From NCBI GenBank assembly GCA_000402075.1, contig ARWO01000031.1, positions 42,576 to 106,575 on the forward strand: a stretch of DNA of 64,000 bases, in the 5' to 3' direction. Origin of the DNA: Thaumarchaeota archaeon SCGC AAA007-O23 (GTDB lineage Archaea; Thermoproteota; Nitrososphaeria; Nitrososphaerales; Nitrosopumilaceae). The position numbers and the translations under genes are program-made. Positions 34,815-44,089 of the stretch are shown one piece after another; position 1 is the stretch's first letter; each line of letters starts with the position of its first letter. The notes beneath the pieces were generated by a model. The model saw only the letters and a program-made list of their open reading frames with translations. It ran no database searches and was not told the origin of the DNA.

Positions 34815-35348
34815 CTAATTAATTTCAATTTCAATTTCTTCTGAATGCATTTTTTCCTCGTTTTTTTCAATATAGGTATGTTTGTTCCACGAGGCAAAAA
34901 TCTCCGCACTAACTTTATGCTTTCCTTTTCCAAGATCAGACGCACTTAAAATAATCGGCTCGTCAAAATCAAACAGTTCTTTTTGGACGTCTTCCTCTGT
35001 CAACTTTATAATCGGCTCAAAATTTTTTGCAACTTGTACCCAAATTCTTTTTTCTTTCACAGGGTTTACAAGCTTAGGATTCCTAGTCCAGAAAACCGAT
35101 GCTTTTCTATAAGTATCGATTGGCTTTCCAACATCATGTTTTCTTAGTCCACTGGAGACAAGCTTGATTCCATACTTTAGTTTGAATTGGTTATCATTTT
35201 TTTCGTAGGCATCAGTCCAATTTTTTTCATTAAACGCATTGCGCACTTCCCCATTTAATGAAAATTTAACATTTAATGTGATACTGTCATCAGCCGTATA
35301 CACATCTTTATCCTTAACCAAGATCAAGTTTGAAATTTCGCTAGCCAA
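34815..35348 (-). CDS. Hypothetical beta-rich protein
   Basis: A 177-residue charged protein without signal peptide, Cys or membrane helix. Alternating strands (LILVKDKDVYTADDSITLNVKFSL ... HKVSAEIFASW) suggest an immunoglobulin-like beta sandwich. No family known. Divergent from rpoL, with about 50 nt between the start codons. Confidence 0.6.
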   Translation of the reverse strand: MASEISNLILVKDKDVYTADDSITLNVKFSLNGEVRNAFNEKNWTDAYEKNDNQFKLKYGIKLVSSGLRKHDVGKPIDTYRKASVFWTRNPKLVNPVKEKRIWVQVAKNFEPIIKLTEEDVQKELFDFDEPIILSASDLGKGKHKVSAEIFASWNKHTYIEKNEEKMHSEEIEIEIN

Positions 35349-35397
35349 ATCTGTGCTTATAATGATTTATATCCACAATAAGTGGTTTTTCGCTTGG

Positions 35398-35667
35398 ATG
35401 GAAGTTCAGTTAAGGGATTTAACCAAAAAAGAAGCAAATTTATCAATATTTGGTGGAGATGCTGCTATTTTGAATGTTATACAAGACAAATTACTAGAGA
35501 GTTCCAGCACTAAATTTGCAGGTGTTATAACTAGACATCCACTTACAGACGAAATATGGATGCGTGTGGTTTCTACTAACCCACTAAAAGACATCACTAA
35601 AGCAACAAGCGCCGCAATCGAAGATACTGCCGAATTAAAAAAACTGTTCGTCTCTAAGATAGGGTAA
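35398..35667 (+). CDS. rpoL: DNA-directed RNA polymerase subunit L
   Basis: Small assembly subunit (Rpb11/AC19 homologue) that pairs with RpoD in the polymerase platform. From ATG 35398 the protein has 89 residues: EVQLRDLTKKEANLSIFGGD, then FAGVITRHPLTDEIWMRV in place of the family's HPL segment, and a terminal helix AIEDTAELKKLF. The frame is open to 35239 but that part overlaps the divergent gene. It is followed after 5 nt by TFS. Confidence 0.85.
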   Translation: MEVQLRDLTKKEANLSIFGGDAAILNVIQDKLLESSSTKFAGVITRHPLTDEIWMRVVSTNPLKDITKATSAAIEDTAELKKLFVSKIG

Positions 35668-35672
35668 GTTGA

Positions 35673-35996
35673 ATGGAATTTTGCCCAAATTGTGAAATAC
35701 GACTAAAAAAAAATGATAGCGGATTACTTCATTGTCCAAAATGTCAATATCTCAAAGAAAAAACTGTTGAGTCCGCTAAAGAAGAACCTGAAGAAGCTAA
35801 CTCCGAATTTCTAGTTATGGGGGAGGATGACATGAAGCAAGCAAAAGGACTAGAATCAACTATAAAGATTGATTGTGAAAAATGTCATAACCAAGAAGGA
35901 GTTTGGTGGACTTTCCAAACACGTAGTGCAGACGAACCTGAAACTAAATTTTATAGATGTACAAAATGCAATCACACATGGCGAGACTACACATAA
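35673..35996 (+). CDS. Transcription factor S (TFS)
   Basis: Transcript-cleavage factor that rescues backtracked polymerase (TFIIS-like). N-terminal ribbon CPNC...CPKC (residues 4-25) and C-terminal ribbon CEKCHNQ...CTKCNHTWRDY. The hairpin carries the active acidic pair in QTRSADEPET (Asp-Glu), so it should be cleavage competent. 107 residues, normal length. Between rpoL and PCNA. Confidence 0.95.
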   Translation: MEFCPNCEIRLKKNDSGLLHCPKCQYLKEKTVESAKEEPEEANSEFLVMGEDDMKQAKGLESTIKIDCEKCHNQEGVWWTFQTRSADEPETKFYRCTKCNHTWRDYT

Positions 35997-36021
35997 CTTT
36001 TAACTTCGACATTATAATTAT

Positions 36022-36777
36022 TTGATTAAATTGGAATTTTCAGCTAAAACAAATACATCTGATGAATGGAAGGCCATAATCTCTGCAATATCAACATTAG
36101 TTGAAGAAGCAACCTTTGAAGCAACAGTTGAAGGCATCTCATTTAGAGGAATGGATCCATCACATGTTGCACTGATAGATATTTCCTGGCCCAACTCTGC
36201 GTTTGAAAAATACAGTTGTGATAGCGACATAAAATTTGGAGTTCGCATAGACGAATTTTCTAAACTAATCAAACGAGCTGAAAAAAGTGAATCCATTGAA
36301 ATCAATATATCGGAAGACAGCATGTTACACGTATCAATAGGGAAAAACAAAAAATACAAAATGAGATTAATTGAAAGTTCTGCCTCTGATACACCACTGC
36401 CAAAAATTTCTTATGATTCTAAAATTGCTTTATCTTCAACAAGGTTTGATAAAATTTTAGGAGACATCGAGGTGGTCTCAGATTATTTGTCAATAAAAAC
36501 AACATCTGAAAACGTAGAATTCTCTGGAAAAGGAGATTCTGGAGAAGCCACCATAAATCTTGAAAAGGGCACAGAAGAATTACAAGAAATCTCTGTAACT
36601 CAAGAAAGTACTGGTACATACAGCCTAGAATATCTTAATCCTATCGTAAAGGCGGTGGGTAGTACGGCAGGCTCAATAATATGTGAATTTTCCAGCGCAA
36701 AACCATTACGAATTGAATTTAAGGTTACAAATATTGGAAGAATACACTTCTATCTGGCACCTCGTGTTGAAAGTTAA
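36022..36777 (+). CDS. pcn: Sliding clamp (PCNA)
   Basis: Homotrimeric DNA clamp. TTG start; MIKLEFSAKTNTSDEWKAIISAISTLVEEATFEATVEG is a PCNA N-terminus, FRGMDPSHVALIDISW holds the centre-loop segment, and the C-terminus RIHFYLAPRVES is the strand that binds PIP-box partners. 251 residues. The run rpoL-TFS-pcn-aspartate kinase is on one strand with short gaps. Confidence 0.95.
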   Translation: MIKLEFSAKTNTSDEWKAIISAISTLVEEATFEATVEGISFRGMDPSHVALIDISWPNSAFEKYSCDSDIKFGVRIDEFSKLIKRAEKSESIEINISEDSMLHVSIGKNKKYKMRLIESSASDTPLPKISYDSKIALSSTRFDKILGDIEVVSDYLSIKTTSENVEFSGKGDSGEATINLEKGTEELQEISVTQESTGTYSLEYLNPIVKAVGSTAGSIICEFSSAKPLRIEFKVTNIGRIHFYLAPRVES

Positions 36778-36812
36778 CGAATTTATTGATTAACTAAAGC
36801 AGGTATACTACT

Positions 36813-38216
36813 TTGAAACTAGTGTTAAAATTCGGTGGAACATCACTCGCATCTCCTAAAGATATTACAGGTGTTGCAAAAACTGTTGTTTCATTTTCCA
36901 AAGATAATGAGATTATTGTAGTTTGTTCAGCAGTTGATGGTGTAACTGACGATCTAATCCTAATCTCAAAAATGATTGAACAGAGAAAGAAAGATGCCGC
37001 CGCTAAAGTATTAGATGAGTTAATCAAAAAACATAGAAAACTTGCTGATCAAACTATAAAAAATTCTATGATAAAAAAACAACTGCTAGAAAAACTAAAT
37101 ACTGACGTTTCCGAGCTACAGGAACTGGTCCGCGGACTTACATTATTGAAAGAAGTATCAGCCCGCTCGTTGGATTATTTGGTTTCTTTTGGTGAACGGC
37201 TTTCGGACGATTTAGTGTCTTTTGCATTACAGGATATCAAGAAAAAATCTACAGCATTGAACGGCAAAGAAGTTGGAATAGTTACTGATTCTAATTTTGG
37301 TGAATCAAGGCCATTAATGGATACTACCAAAATTCGCATTTCTAAGACATTAGGATCTTTGTTATCAAAAAAAATAATTCCTGTTGTGGGTGGTTTTGCA
37401 GGCGCTGATCAGCATGGCAACATAACCACATTTGGTAGAGGTGGCTCAGATTACACTGCTACAATAATTGCTTCCTGCATAAGCGCAGACGAAGTTTGGT
37501 TAATGAGTGATGTTGACGGCTTGATGACTGCTGATCCTAAGATGGTAAAAAATGCCAAGCTACTCAAAGAGGTTTCATACGCTGAAGCAATAGAAATGGC
37601 ACAGTTTGGCGCAAAACAAATCCATCCTAAAACCTTCGAACCATTACTGTCAAAAAAAATCCCCATGCGAATTAGAAGTACGTTTGATGTAAAGAATGAT
37701 GGAACATTTGTAACCCCATCACCCTCGACAGCAACCAAAAAAACTGTCAAGTGTATTTCTGCACTTCGAAACATAGGTTTGATGGATCTAAGCGGGGGCA
37801 TATTGTTTGCCGCGCCTGGCTCTGCAGCAAAAATATTCACAATTCTAGCAGAGAAAAACATTAACGTATTGATGGTTTCTTCCAACCCATCCGAGGCAAG
37901 CATCTCAATAATTGTCAAAAAACCAGATCTTGCAAGGGCTGTCAACGCACTTGAAATGAATCTGTTGGGAAAGATGGTTAAAAAAATTGAAGCAACACAA
38001 AATACCTCAATAATAGCTGTTATTGGCTCAGGTATGAAAGGCACAGTAGGTGTAGCTGCCAAAGTGTTTTCTGCCGCACAAAAAATAAACGTTAACGTAA
38101 TGATGATAGCGCAGGGATCCTCAGAACTTAATCTAGCATTTGTTGTAAAGGACTCTGATTGCAAGTCTGTTATTCAGTCACTGCATGAAGAATTCCACCT
38201 GGATAAGATCAACTAA
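36813..38216 (+). CDS. Aspartate kinase
   Basis: Phosphorylates aspartate at the entry to Lys, Met and Thr synthesis. Kinase domain: KFGGTSLASP (N-terminal substrate/ATP motif), VGGFAGADQHGNITTFGRGGSDYTA, and VDGLMTADPKMV. C-terminal tandem ACT domains start near residue 320 (RNIGLMDLSGGILFAAPGSAAKIFTILAEKNINVLMV), so feedback by Lys or Thr is likely. 467 residues. TTG start with GCAGGTA upstream. Confidence 0.95.
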   Translation: MKLVLKFGGTSLASPKDITGVAKTVVSFSKDNEIIVVCSAVDGVTDDLILISKMIEQRKKDAAAKVLDELIKKHRKLADQTIKNSMIKKQLLEKLNTDVSELQELVRGLTLLKEVSARSLDYLVSFGERLSDDLVSFALQDIKKKSTALNGKEVGIVTDSNFGESRPLMDTTKIRISKTLGSLLSKKIIPVVGGFAGADQHGNITTFGRGGSDYTATIIASCISADEVWLMSDVDGLMTADPKMVKNAKLLKEVSYAEAIEMAQFGAKQIHPKTFEPLLSKKIPMRIRSTFDVKNDGTFVTPSPSTATKKTVKCISALRNIGLMDLSGGILFAAPGSAAKIFTILAEKNINVLMVSSNPSEASISIIVKKPDLARAVNALEMNLLGKMVKKIEATQNTSIIAVIGSGMKGTVGVAAKVFSAAQKINVNVMMIAQGSSELNLAFVVKDSDCKSVIQSLHEEFHLDKIN

Positions 38217-38257
38217 ATGTTGAAAGAGATAAATTAATTGTAAATTCATTCAAGATT

Positions 38258-39046
38258 ATGGCTGGCAAGTTATACGTAGTAGGTGTTGGTCCAGGTCATC
38301 ATGACCACATGACTTTTCGTGCAAAACAAGTAATTGAAGAAAGTGATACCATTGTTGGGTATTCTACATACGTAAATCTGGTTGCAGATCTAATTGATGG
38401 GAAAGATGTTTACAAATATGATATGACACAAGAAGTTGAGCGGGCACAGCAGTGCATCAAATCAGCTAAAGACGGAAAAATTGTTTCGTTAGTTTCTAGC
38501 GGAGATCCCGGAATTTATGGTATGGCGGGATTGATTTTTGAGATACTTGCAGAATCTGGCTGGGATCCTAAAACAGGACTGCAGGTAGAAATTGTACCAG
38601 GCGTTTCCGCACTAAACTCTTGTGCATCATTAATTGGTTCTCCACTAATGACAGACTTTGCGGTAGTAAGTATGAGTGATCTACTTGTTCCTTGGGAAAT
38701 AATTGTTAAAAGAGTAGAAGCTGCAGCAGTTGGAGATTATGTAATAGTAATTTACAACCCATCAAGCAAAAAAAGAATACATCAATTACAGGACACCAGA
38801 AAGCTTTTGTTAGAACACCGTTCCCCAAACACTCCAGTAGCAATCATCAAGGGTGCATATAGAGAATCTCAATCTATAGTTATTACTGATCTAGAACACA
38901 TGGAGGAATATGCTGACAAGTTAGGTATGATAAGCACTGTTATTGTTGGAAACTCATCAACCTACAACTTTAACGATTTAATGATAAATCCAAGAGGCTA
39001 CAAATCAAAATACAGTCTTAAGGCACAGCAAAAAATGCAGAACTAA
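38258..39046 (+). CDS. cbiH: Precorrin-3B/cobalt-factor III C17-methyltransferase
   Basis: SAM-dependent ring-contraction methylase of the cobalamin pathway. GVGPGHHDHMTFRAKQ is the Gly-rich start, SSGDPGIYGMAGLIFEI the central motif and IVPGVSALNSCASLIGSPLMTDFAVVSMSD the segment typical of CbiH/CobJ. 262 residues. CbiE at 22.8 kb belongs to the same pathway. Convergent with TyrRS (1-nt gap). Confidence 0.88.
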   Translation: MAGKLYVVGVGPGHHDHMTFRAKQVIEESDTIVGYSTYVNLVADLIDGKDVYKYDMTQEVERAQQCIKSAKDGKIVSLVSSGDPGIYGMAGLIFEILAESGWDPKTGLQVEIVPGVSALNSCASLIGSPLMTDFAVVSMSDLLVPWEIIVKRVEAAAVGDYVIVIYNPSSKKRIHQLQDTRKLLLEHRSPNTPVAIIKGAYRESQSIVITDLEHMEEYADKLGMISTVIVGNSSTYNFNDLMINPRGYKSKYSLKAQQKMQN

Positions 39047-39047
39047 C

Positions 39048-40094
39048 CTAGCAACTATTTTTAATTAAATCAGACAGTTCATCACTCAGTGCCAATTGCT
39101 CCCTAATCGGAGACACTATCTTGACCAAAGATTCCCCAACAGCCTGCTTTAGGTCAGCAGGATGAAGCTTCTTTTGTGAAAAATCAGACTCCAAGATTTC
39201 AAAATCATCATAGCTTACATTGCCACCAAATTTTTCAGGTCGCTCAATAGATACGGTATCAAATTCATGAAATACTACATGCTTTGCAATTTCTAATATT
39301 GGATTGTTTTCTGTGACTCCTTCGTCACAGAATCCCTTCTTAATTTTAGTTCTAATTTCATCATCTGAGTTGTGGATGAAAACTCCAGCATTGGGGTCAG
39401 ACTTGCTCATCTTTGCTACTTCACCATCGGGTTTTACTTCTGTTGGTTTAGTTAGACCCGGCAGTAATTTATGATGAACAGCTACTGGAACCTTCCATTT
39501 CATTTTTGGAAAAACGTCTTTAACTAACATGTGAATTTTTCTTTGATCCATTCCTGCATGCACTATGTCCAAATCAAGCGAGTGTATGTCTGCTGCCTGC
39601 ATTGCAGGATAGATGAGTTTTGCAAGATCAATCTTGTCATCCTTCTCTGACCTTCCCATTATGGTAAGCGTTCTCATAGTTCTAGCCAGCGACATATGCT
39701 TTGCAATCTGTACAAGCTCAGACCAATATTCTTTTTTGGAATCATAAAGGTCAGTTCCTAAAACTACGTTTACCTTAGGGCAAACCAACCTGAATGCATC
39801 CTCATAATACTTTGAAACTTTTCTAATAGTTTCAAAATTGCCACCCATCTTTTCATTCAACAAAGTGTGCCAGTCAGCCAAAAAGACAGTGCAATCAACA
39901 CCTGCCTTTACAAAGTCGTTAATCTTGAAGCCAGTGCTTATCAAACTACCTAAATGCAAGAAACCTGAAATTTCAATACCAATGTAGTGTTTTGGTTTTG
40001 AGTTTGTTTTGAATAATTCTAATAACTCATCCTGAGTGACAACCTCTTCTGTTGGGGGTCTTGAGACCAGACCAACTTTTTCAATTACATCCAT
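39048..40094 (-). CDS. tyrS: Tyrosyl-tRNA synthetase
   Basis: Charges tRNA-Tyr. Class I motifs: HIGH-equivalent FLHLGS (45-50) and KMSKS (228-232); residues for Tyr recognition include YIGIEISG and the LDIVHAGMDQRK helix. At 348 residues it is the short archaeal/eukaryotic type. TrpRS is the alternative in this family but lacks this N-terminal layout. Confidence 0.92.
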   Translation of the reverse strand: MDVIEKVGLVSRPPTEEVVTQDELLELFKTNSKPKHYIGIEISGFLHLGSLISTGFKINDFVKAGVDCTVFLADWHTLLNEKMGGNFETIRKVSKYYEDAFRLVCPKVNVVLGTDLYDSKKEYWSELVQIAKHMSLARTMRTLTIMGRSEKDDKIDLAKLIYPAMQAADIHSLDLDIVHAGMDQRKIHMLVKDVFPKMKWKVPVAVHHKLLPGLTKPTEVKPDGEVAKMSKSDPNAGVFIHNSDDEIRTKIKKGFCDEGVTENNPILEIAKHVVFHEFDTVSIERPEKFGGNVSYDDFEILESDFSQKKLHPADLKQAVGESLVKIVSPIREQLALSDELSDLIKNSC

Positions 40095-40151
40095 TTTAAT
40101 TGAATTTTTTCTGAAAGCCTATAAAGTTTGCAGATTGCTGATAATCCTAAA

Positions 40152-40721
40152 TTATGATTCTAGTTCTTCTAAGGATTTTCTTGGTTTTGTGCTAAGATAG
40201 AATGCATGACCACTAATTAGAGTAGCAGCAAGCCACATCTTTGTTCCAAAAATTAGGTTCCATGGTCGCAGTGTATCTGGATATTGCACCGTAAGCGCAT
40301 CAATGTCTGGCGTCTGCCCGCTCATGATCATCTGTGAAGTAATTTCAGCATTCAATATTGTAAAAGTCCATAATACCTCATACAAGCAAATTATAGTAAA
40401 CCCTACTAACATTAGTTGAAGAAGCCCCATTCTATAGGAGCGCAAATTGGTTGTCTTTTTCCAACCAATTCTGGAAACACAATACCAACCTATTACTGTG
40501 GAGAAGAAGAGCCAGGTTGAAAGATTTGCAAAGTTCTCAAACGGAACTTGGGTTTGGACCAGAATATCTCCCATAATGAACGTCCCTTCTTCGTTCCAAT
40601 CTTGTGTCATAGAGTAAATGCCAAAGAATGTTATGGAACCCATTATTATCATACATGCATAGAAAACGTAGAGAAACACCTTATACTGTCTGTCATGTTC
40701 CTGCAGATGCCGCTCTTTCAT
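40152..40721 (-). CDS. Four-helix membrane protein
   Basis: A 189-residue protein with predicted membrane helices at about 14-36, 61-80, 96-116 and 158-177 and charged termini. No family recognised; the length and spacing suggest a small integral protein possibly of an electron-transfer complex, but no haem or metal motif is seen. Confidence 0.65.
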   Translation of the reverse strand: MKERHLQEHDRQYKVFLYVFYACMIIMGSITFFGIYSMTQDWNEEGTFIMGDILVQTQVPFENFANLSTWLFFSTVIGWYCVSRIGWKKTTNLRSYRMGLLQLMLVGFTIICLYEVLWTFTILNAEITSQMIMSGQTPDIDALTVQYPDTLRPWNLIFGTKMWLAATLISGHAFYLSTKPRKSLEELES

Positions 40722-40839
40722 TTATTGCGCTAGTAATAATCACTATAAAAACTCATTCTAGGTTTTCCAATACATCCAAAAGTAAGAAAACAAGATTTGG
40801 CAAGAATGAGAAAGATTCTCTCAGACAGCAGAAACTAAT

Positions 40840-41181
40840 CTAATAACCATCTTTTTGCCGCTGTCTATTAATTTCATTTTTCCTTTGATATTCTTTCAAA
40901 ATATCATCTGGAGTTAGACCTAGCTCTAGTGACGCCTGAATCAGAAAATGCCAAATATCTGCCAACTCTTCCTTGGCTTCCGCTTGATTGAACCCCATAG
41001 GTTTTTTCCACCACTTCCAGTTTGTAGTACGTTGCAGCTCCACTGCTTCATGGATCATTGCAGTACATAGAGCAGAAATCCTACCCTCGGCATCATCTGG
41101 ATATCTGTCCAAGTTCATCATTTCAGTCAGTCCCTTTTGAAGAGAAAAAATTTCCTCTAACTTATCTTCCATATCACACAC
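40840..41181 (-). CDS. MazG-like nucleotide pyrophosphohydrolase
   Basis: A 113-residue all-alpha NTP-PPase of the MazG/dUTPase-2 type. The metal site EAVELQRTTNWKWW (first E-x2-E pair variant) and EEELADIWHFLIQ (E-x2-D) are visible. It probably hydrolyses a non-canonical or excess nucleoside triphosphate. Located next to a sugar/nucleoside kinase. Confidence 0.82.
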   Translation of the reverse strand: MCDMEDKLEEIFSLQKGLTEMMNLDRYPDDAEGRISALCTAMIHEAVELQRTTNWKWWKKPMGFNQAEAKEELADIWHFLIQASLELGLTPDDILKEYQRKNEINRQRQKDGY

Positions 41182-41204
41182 ATCTTGTTAACATGTATAA
41201 CTTT

Positions 41205-42098
41205 TCAGAAACGAGTCATTTTTTCATATTGTGTCATTCTTTTCTTAATATCTGATTTTTTTATTCGTAACAATACTTCAGGACCGTAACCTTCAACGGC
41301 AAACGAACCCATTACGTTGCCATAGATCACAGATTTTTTAATTGCGGCAAGATCTGTTTTGTTCTTACTGGTAAGATATCCCATCATAGCACCAGCAAAC
41401 GAGTCACCAGCACCTGTGGGATCAACGATTTTTTCTAGGGAAAACGCAGCGGAAGGAAAAACAACATCCTCAAAGAACAAAAGTGAACCATGTTCACCTT
41501 TTTTAATAATAACATATTTTGCTCCCCAGCCCATAATTTTTTTTGCGCACTTGATTAGATTGAATTCCTTTGTTAGTAGTTTTGCCTCCTCATCATTAAT
41601 CACTACTGCATCGACGCTTTTGAACATCTTCACAACGGATGCTCTCTTAGTAGATATCCAAAAATCTATTGTGTCACACATTGAAAACTTGACATTGTCA
41701 AATTCTTTAATCAATGATCTGTTTTGATCAGGATCATTATTCGCAAGATACACAAACTTGGATTTTTTATATTCTTCCGGTACAACAGGTTTGAAGTTCT
41801 TTAGTACGTTTAGATCTGTGCGCAATGTAGTTCTCAAGCTTAAAGTGTTGTCATAGCTTCCAGAATACCGAAAAGTCTTACCATCCTTTACAGAAAGACC
41901 ACTTAAGTCAAGGCGTTCAGCTAAAATTTTGTGATATTTTTTTGGGAAATCTTTTCCTACGACTGCAATCAGTCCTGGTTTTACAAAAAAACTGGCTGAA
42001 AGACTAGCAAAGGTTGCGGCACCACCAAGCACATCTTTTAACACCTTAGTTGGTGTCCTGATGGTATCAAGTGCTGTTGAGCCAAAAACAGTTAGCAT
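41205..42098 (-). CDS. PfkB-family carbohydrate/nucleoside kinase
   Basis: Ribokinase-like fold with the N-terminal GGAATFASLSAS and the C-terminal signature DPTGAGDSFAGAMMG that contains the catalytic Asp. 297 residues. The family phosphorylates sugars or nucleosides; the substrate cannot be told. 23 nt upstream of the MazG-like gene on the same strand, compatible with a nucleoside-salvage pair. Confidence 0.88.
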   Translation of the reverse strand: MLTVFGSTALDTIRTPTKVLKDVLGGAATFASLSASFFVKPGLIAVVGKDFPKKYHKILAERLDLSGLSVKDGKTFRYSGSYDNTLSLRTTLRTDLNVLKNFKPVVPEEYKKSKFVYLANNDPDQNRSLIKEFDNVKFSMCDTIDFWISTKRASVVKMFKSVDAVVINDEEAKLLTKEFNLIKCAKKIMGWGAKYVIIKKGEHGSLLFFEDVVFPSAAFSLEKIVDPTGAGDSFAGAMMGYLTSKNKTDLAAIKKSVIYGNVMGSFAVEGYGPEVLLRIKKSDIKKRMTQYEKMTRF

Positions 42099-42230
42099 TA
42101 TTATCGTGGCTTGTTATTTCGTATAAATCCCTTTCAAAAGGTTAGCAGGAATAATGTGTAAAAATTTTGATGCATTCTTTAAGCTACTTAGAGCTAACCA
42201 AATAAATGAAAATTTGAGGCTATTATAACA

Positions 42231-42698
42231 TTGGCTAAGATTAAACTCAGAATTGGAGATAATGAAATTGAAATTGACTCCAGAGATTTTTATGTAGATA
42301 ACAACACCATAAGAAAAGTCATTGAAGATATTTCTGCACTTTTACAAGAAAGCAGTACAAGAATCATGCCGTATCCAAATGAGTACAGTCTTAGAGAAAG
42401 TGATGCCCTAGGTTCGCTTGAAAACGCCGAAGTTTATGAGCCAGAGTTTGGTGAACCTGTTTTTGTTCCAATAAATGAATTACATGGGAAACTGATGACT
42501 CTATCAAAAAATTCTTTTTTTGATAAACCTAGAACTGTATCAGAAACCGTAAATGAGTTGAGAGAACATGGTTGGGTTGTAAACCCATTAGACGCATCCA
42601 AAATACTTGCAGAGATGGCATTTAGTAAAGAACTTACAAAAGGCAAACAATCTGATAGAAGTTTTTACTTTGTACAAAAAGAATTGTTAGCAAATTAG
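42231..42698 (+). CDS. Hypothetical protein with winged-helix-like C-terminus
   Basis: A 155-residue protein with TTG start. N-terminal strands (KIKLRIGDNEIEIDSRDFYVD), a helix (VIEDISALLQ), a loop rich in acidic residues, and a C-terminal helical part (TVSETVNELREHGWVVNPLDASKILAEMAF) that looks like a small winged helix. No family known. Convergent with the cyclophilin at 42.7 kb. Confidence 0.6.
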   Translation: MAKIKLRIGDNEIEIDSRDFYVDNNTIRKVIEDISALLQESSTRIMPYPNEYSLRESDALGSLENAEVYEPEFGEPVFVPINELHGKLMTLSKNSFFDKPRTVSETVNELREHGWVVNPLDASKILAEMAFSKELTKGKQSDRSFYFVQKELLAN

Positions 42699-42706
42699 GC
42701 TATTTA

Positions 42707-43195
42707 TTATTCAGATATTGTAACTTCAAGCATTTTGGCTTCCTGCTTTGGACAATCATTACCATCTCTAGGAAGGTTTTCTATCTTATGTGCAACATCC
42801 ATTCCTTCTGTAACTTTCCCAAACACGGTATATTGTCGATCTAATGCTTCTGTGTTATTATCTGATGTCACTATGAAAAATTGTGACCCTGCACTGTCAG
42901 GATCTGTTGCTCTTGCCATCGAAACAATTCCTTCTAAATGTGACCTTGAACTAAATTCAGCTTTAATAGTGTGCCCTGGTCCGCCCATTCCCCATTGACT
43001 TTTCTTGTTTGGGTCTTTTGTTTTTGGGTCTCCACCTTGAATCATAAATCCAGGAATGATTCTATGAAACAAAGTTCCATCATAAAACCCCTTTTTTGCT
43101 AGCGTGACAAAATTTCTTACTGTTTCTGGTGCTATATCTGGCAGCAGACTAAATTTTATACTTCCAAAATCTGTTTTTATTGTAACATCAGTCAT
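42707..43195 (-). CDS. Cytosolic cyclophilin-type PPIase
   Basis: A minimal cyclophilin of 162 residues: ETVRNFVTLAKKGFYDGTLFHRIIPGFMIQGGDP, GSQFFIVTSDN, LDRQYTVFGKV. No signal peptide or membrane helix, so it works inside the cell, unlike the tethered paralogue at 20.6-22.3 kb. Start overlaps nothing; TATA-like DNA upstream. Confidence 0.93.
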   Translation of the reverse strand: MTDVTIKTDFGSIKFSLLPDIAPETVRNFVTLAKKGFYDGTLFHRIIPGFMIQGGDPKTKDPNKKSQWGMGGPGHTIKAEFSSRSHLEGIVSMARATDPDSAGSQFFIVTSDNNTEALDRQYTVFGKVTEGMDVAHKIENLPRDGNDCPKQEAKMLEVTISE

Positions 43196-43334
43196 TTTAT
43201 TTGATTTTTAATTTTGGGTTAAGAGTCTTTGGGATCTGTTTATAAAAAAACTCTCTAACACTTCTTAAAATAAACAACTATCTCTAACAGATTTTTAAAA
43301 CTAATCTTATATAGATCGACAGAAAACCATTTCT

Positions 43335-43556
43335 GTGAATCGTACCAATCAAAGCACAGTTATCAAAGAAGCAATCAATTCCTTGCTTGATGAAGGCGTT
43401 ACAGACAAGCAAGATATTTACTCAAAAGTTGTTGATAAGCTGGGTGTTCCAAGACCTACTGTCAGACGCGTAGCTAGAGATCTCAGAAACGAATTGCTTA
43501 CAAAAATCAAAATATTACAATCTGAAGCCCAGCAAACTATTATTCCTAGCGTTTAA
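43335..43556 (+). CDS. Small HTH protein
   Basis: A 73-residue protein with GTG start. Helices ending KLGVPRPTVRRVARDLRNELL form a helix-turn-helix recognisable as DNA-binding. Preceded by a TATA-like stretch (TCTTATATAG, about 43307-43316) at the leaderless distance. Probably a small regulator; target unknown. Confidence 0.75.
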   Translation: MNRTNQSTVIKEAINSLLDEGVTDKQDIYSKVVDKLGVPRPTVRRVARDLRNELLTKIKILQSEAQQTIIPSV

Positions 43557-43635
43557 AACACAGTTTTGGGTTCATTTTTTACCATTCTGAAAAATTAGCA
43601 TTACTGTTATATTCAACCATTTTTTTTTTAATCAT

Positions 43636-43908
43636 ATGGGCTTGCTCTATAATCACCTAGCCACTCTGGTTTGCGCTGTTTTTGCATCAGTTTTGACTTT
43701 ACTTTGGCCTATGTTCGTAGACTATGCTGAGGTATTAGATGTAGTATTTTGGTTGGCTGTACCAATCATGTGGTTCTTAGTAGCTGTCTGTTTTGTAGCC
43801 CAAAGAAGTGCAGACTATATGCATGGCAGTCATAAACCTAATCATAAACCTAGTAAAAAATTAGGCAAAAATATTGTTTATACTGCTGACGGAAGATTAT
43901 CTGAATAA
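43636..43908 (+). CDS. Small membrane protein, two helices
   Basis: A 90-residue protein with hydrophobic segments at about 6-28 and 34-55 and a basic soluble tail (HKPNHKPSKKLGKN). No family known. Short His/Lys repeat HKPN-HKPS near residue 72. Confidence 0.6.
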   Translation: MGLLYNHLATLVCAVFASVLTLLWPMFVDYAEVLDVVFWLAVPIMWFLVAVCFVAQRSADYMHGSHKPNHKPSKKLGKNIVYTADGRLSE

Positions 43909-43915
43909 AACGTAA

Positions 43916-44023
43916 TTAACAACATTCACACTTGTGACCATCACCATGGTTTTCTTTGCAGCCAGGGCAACTCACAGCACCACCAAGGTGACACTTGCAA
44001 ATACAAACATCAGATTTATCCAC
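43916..44023 (-). CDS. 35-residue Cys-rich microprotein (metallothionein-like)
   Basis: GTG-start frame of 35 residues with 9 Cys and 3 His: VCICKCHLG, SCPGCKENH, HKCECC. The density of CxC, CxxC and CC pairs is that of a metal-binding peptide. The start codon choice is tentative; the frame extends a little further upstream without another start. It lies between a membrane protein and tRNA-Arg. Could be spurious, but the Cys spacing argues for function. Confidence 0.5.
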   Translation of the reverse strand: MDKSDVCICKCHLGGAVSCPGCKENHGDGHKCECC

Positions 44024-44089
44024 ATGCTGATAATTACAACAGCTCTAATAGGTTTTGAAATTGCTAGAAACTATAACCAAATTCAAAGA

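Noticed and set aside
37451..38164. 237-residue open frame on the minus strand
   Set aside because: It lies wholly inside aspartate kinase, which has complete motifs; a composition-driven shadow.
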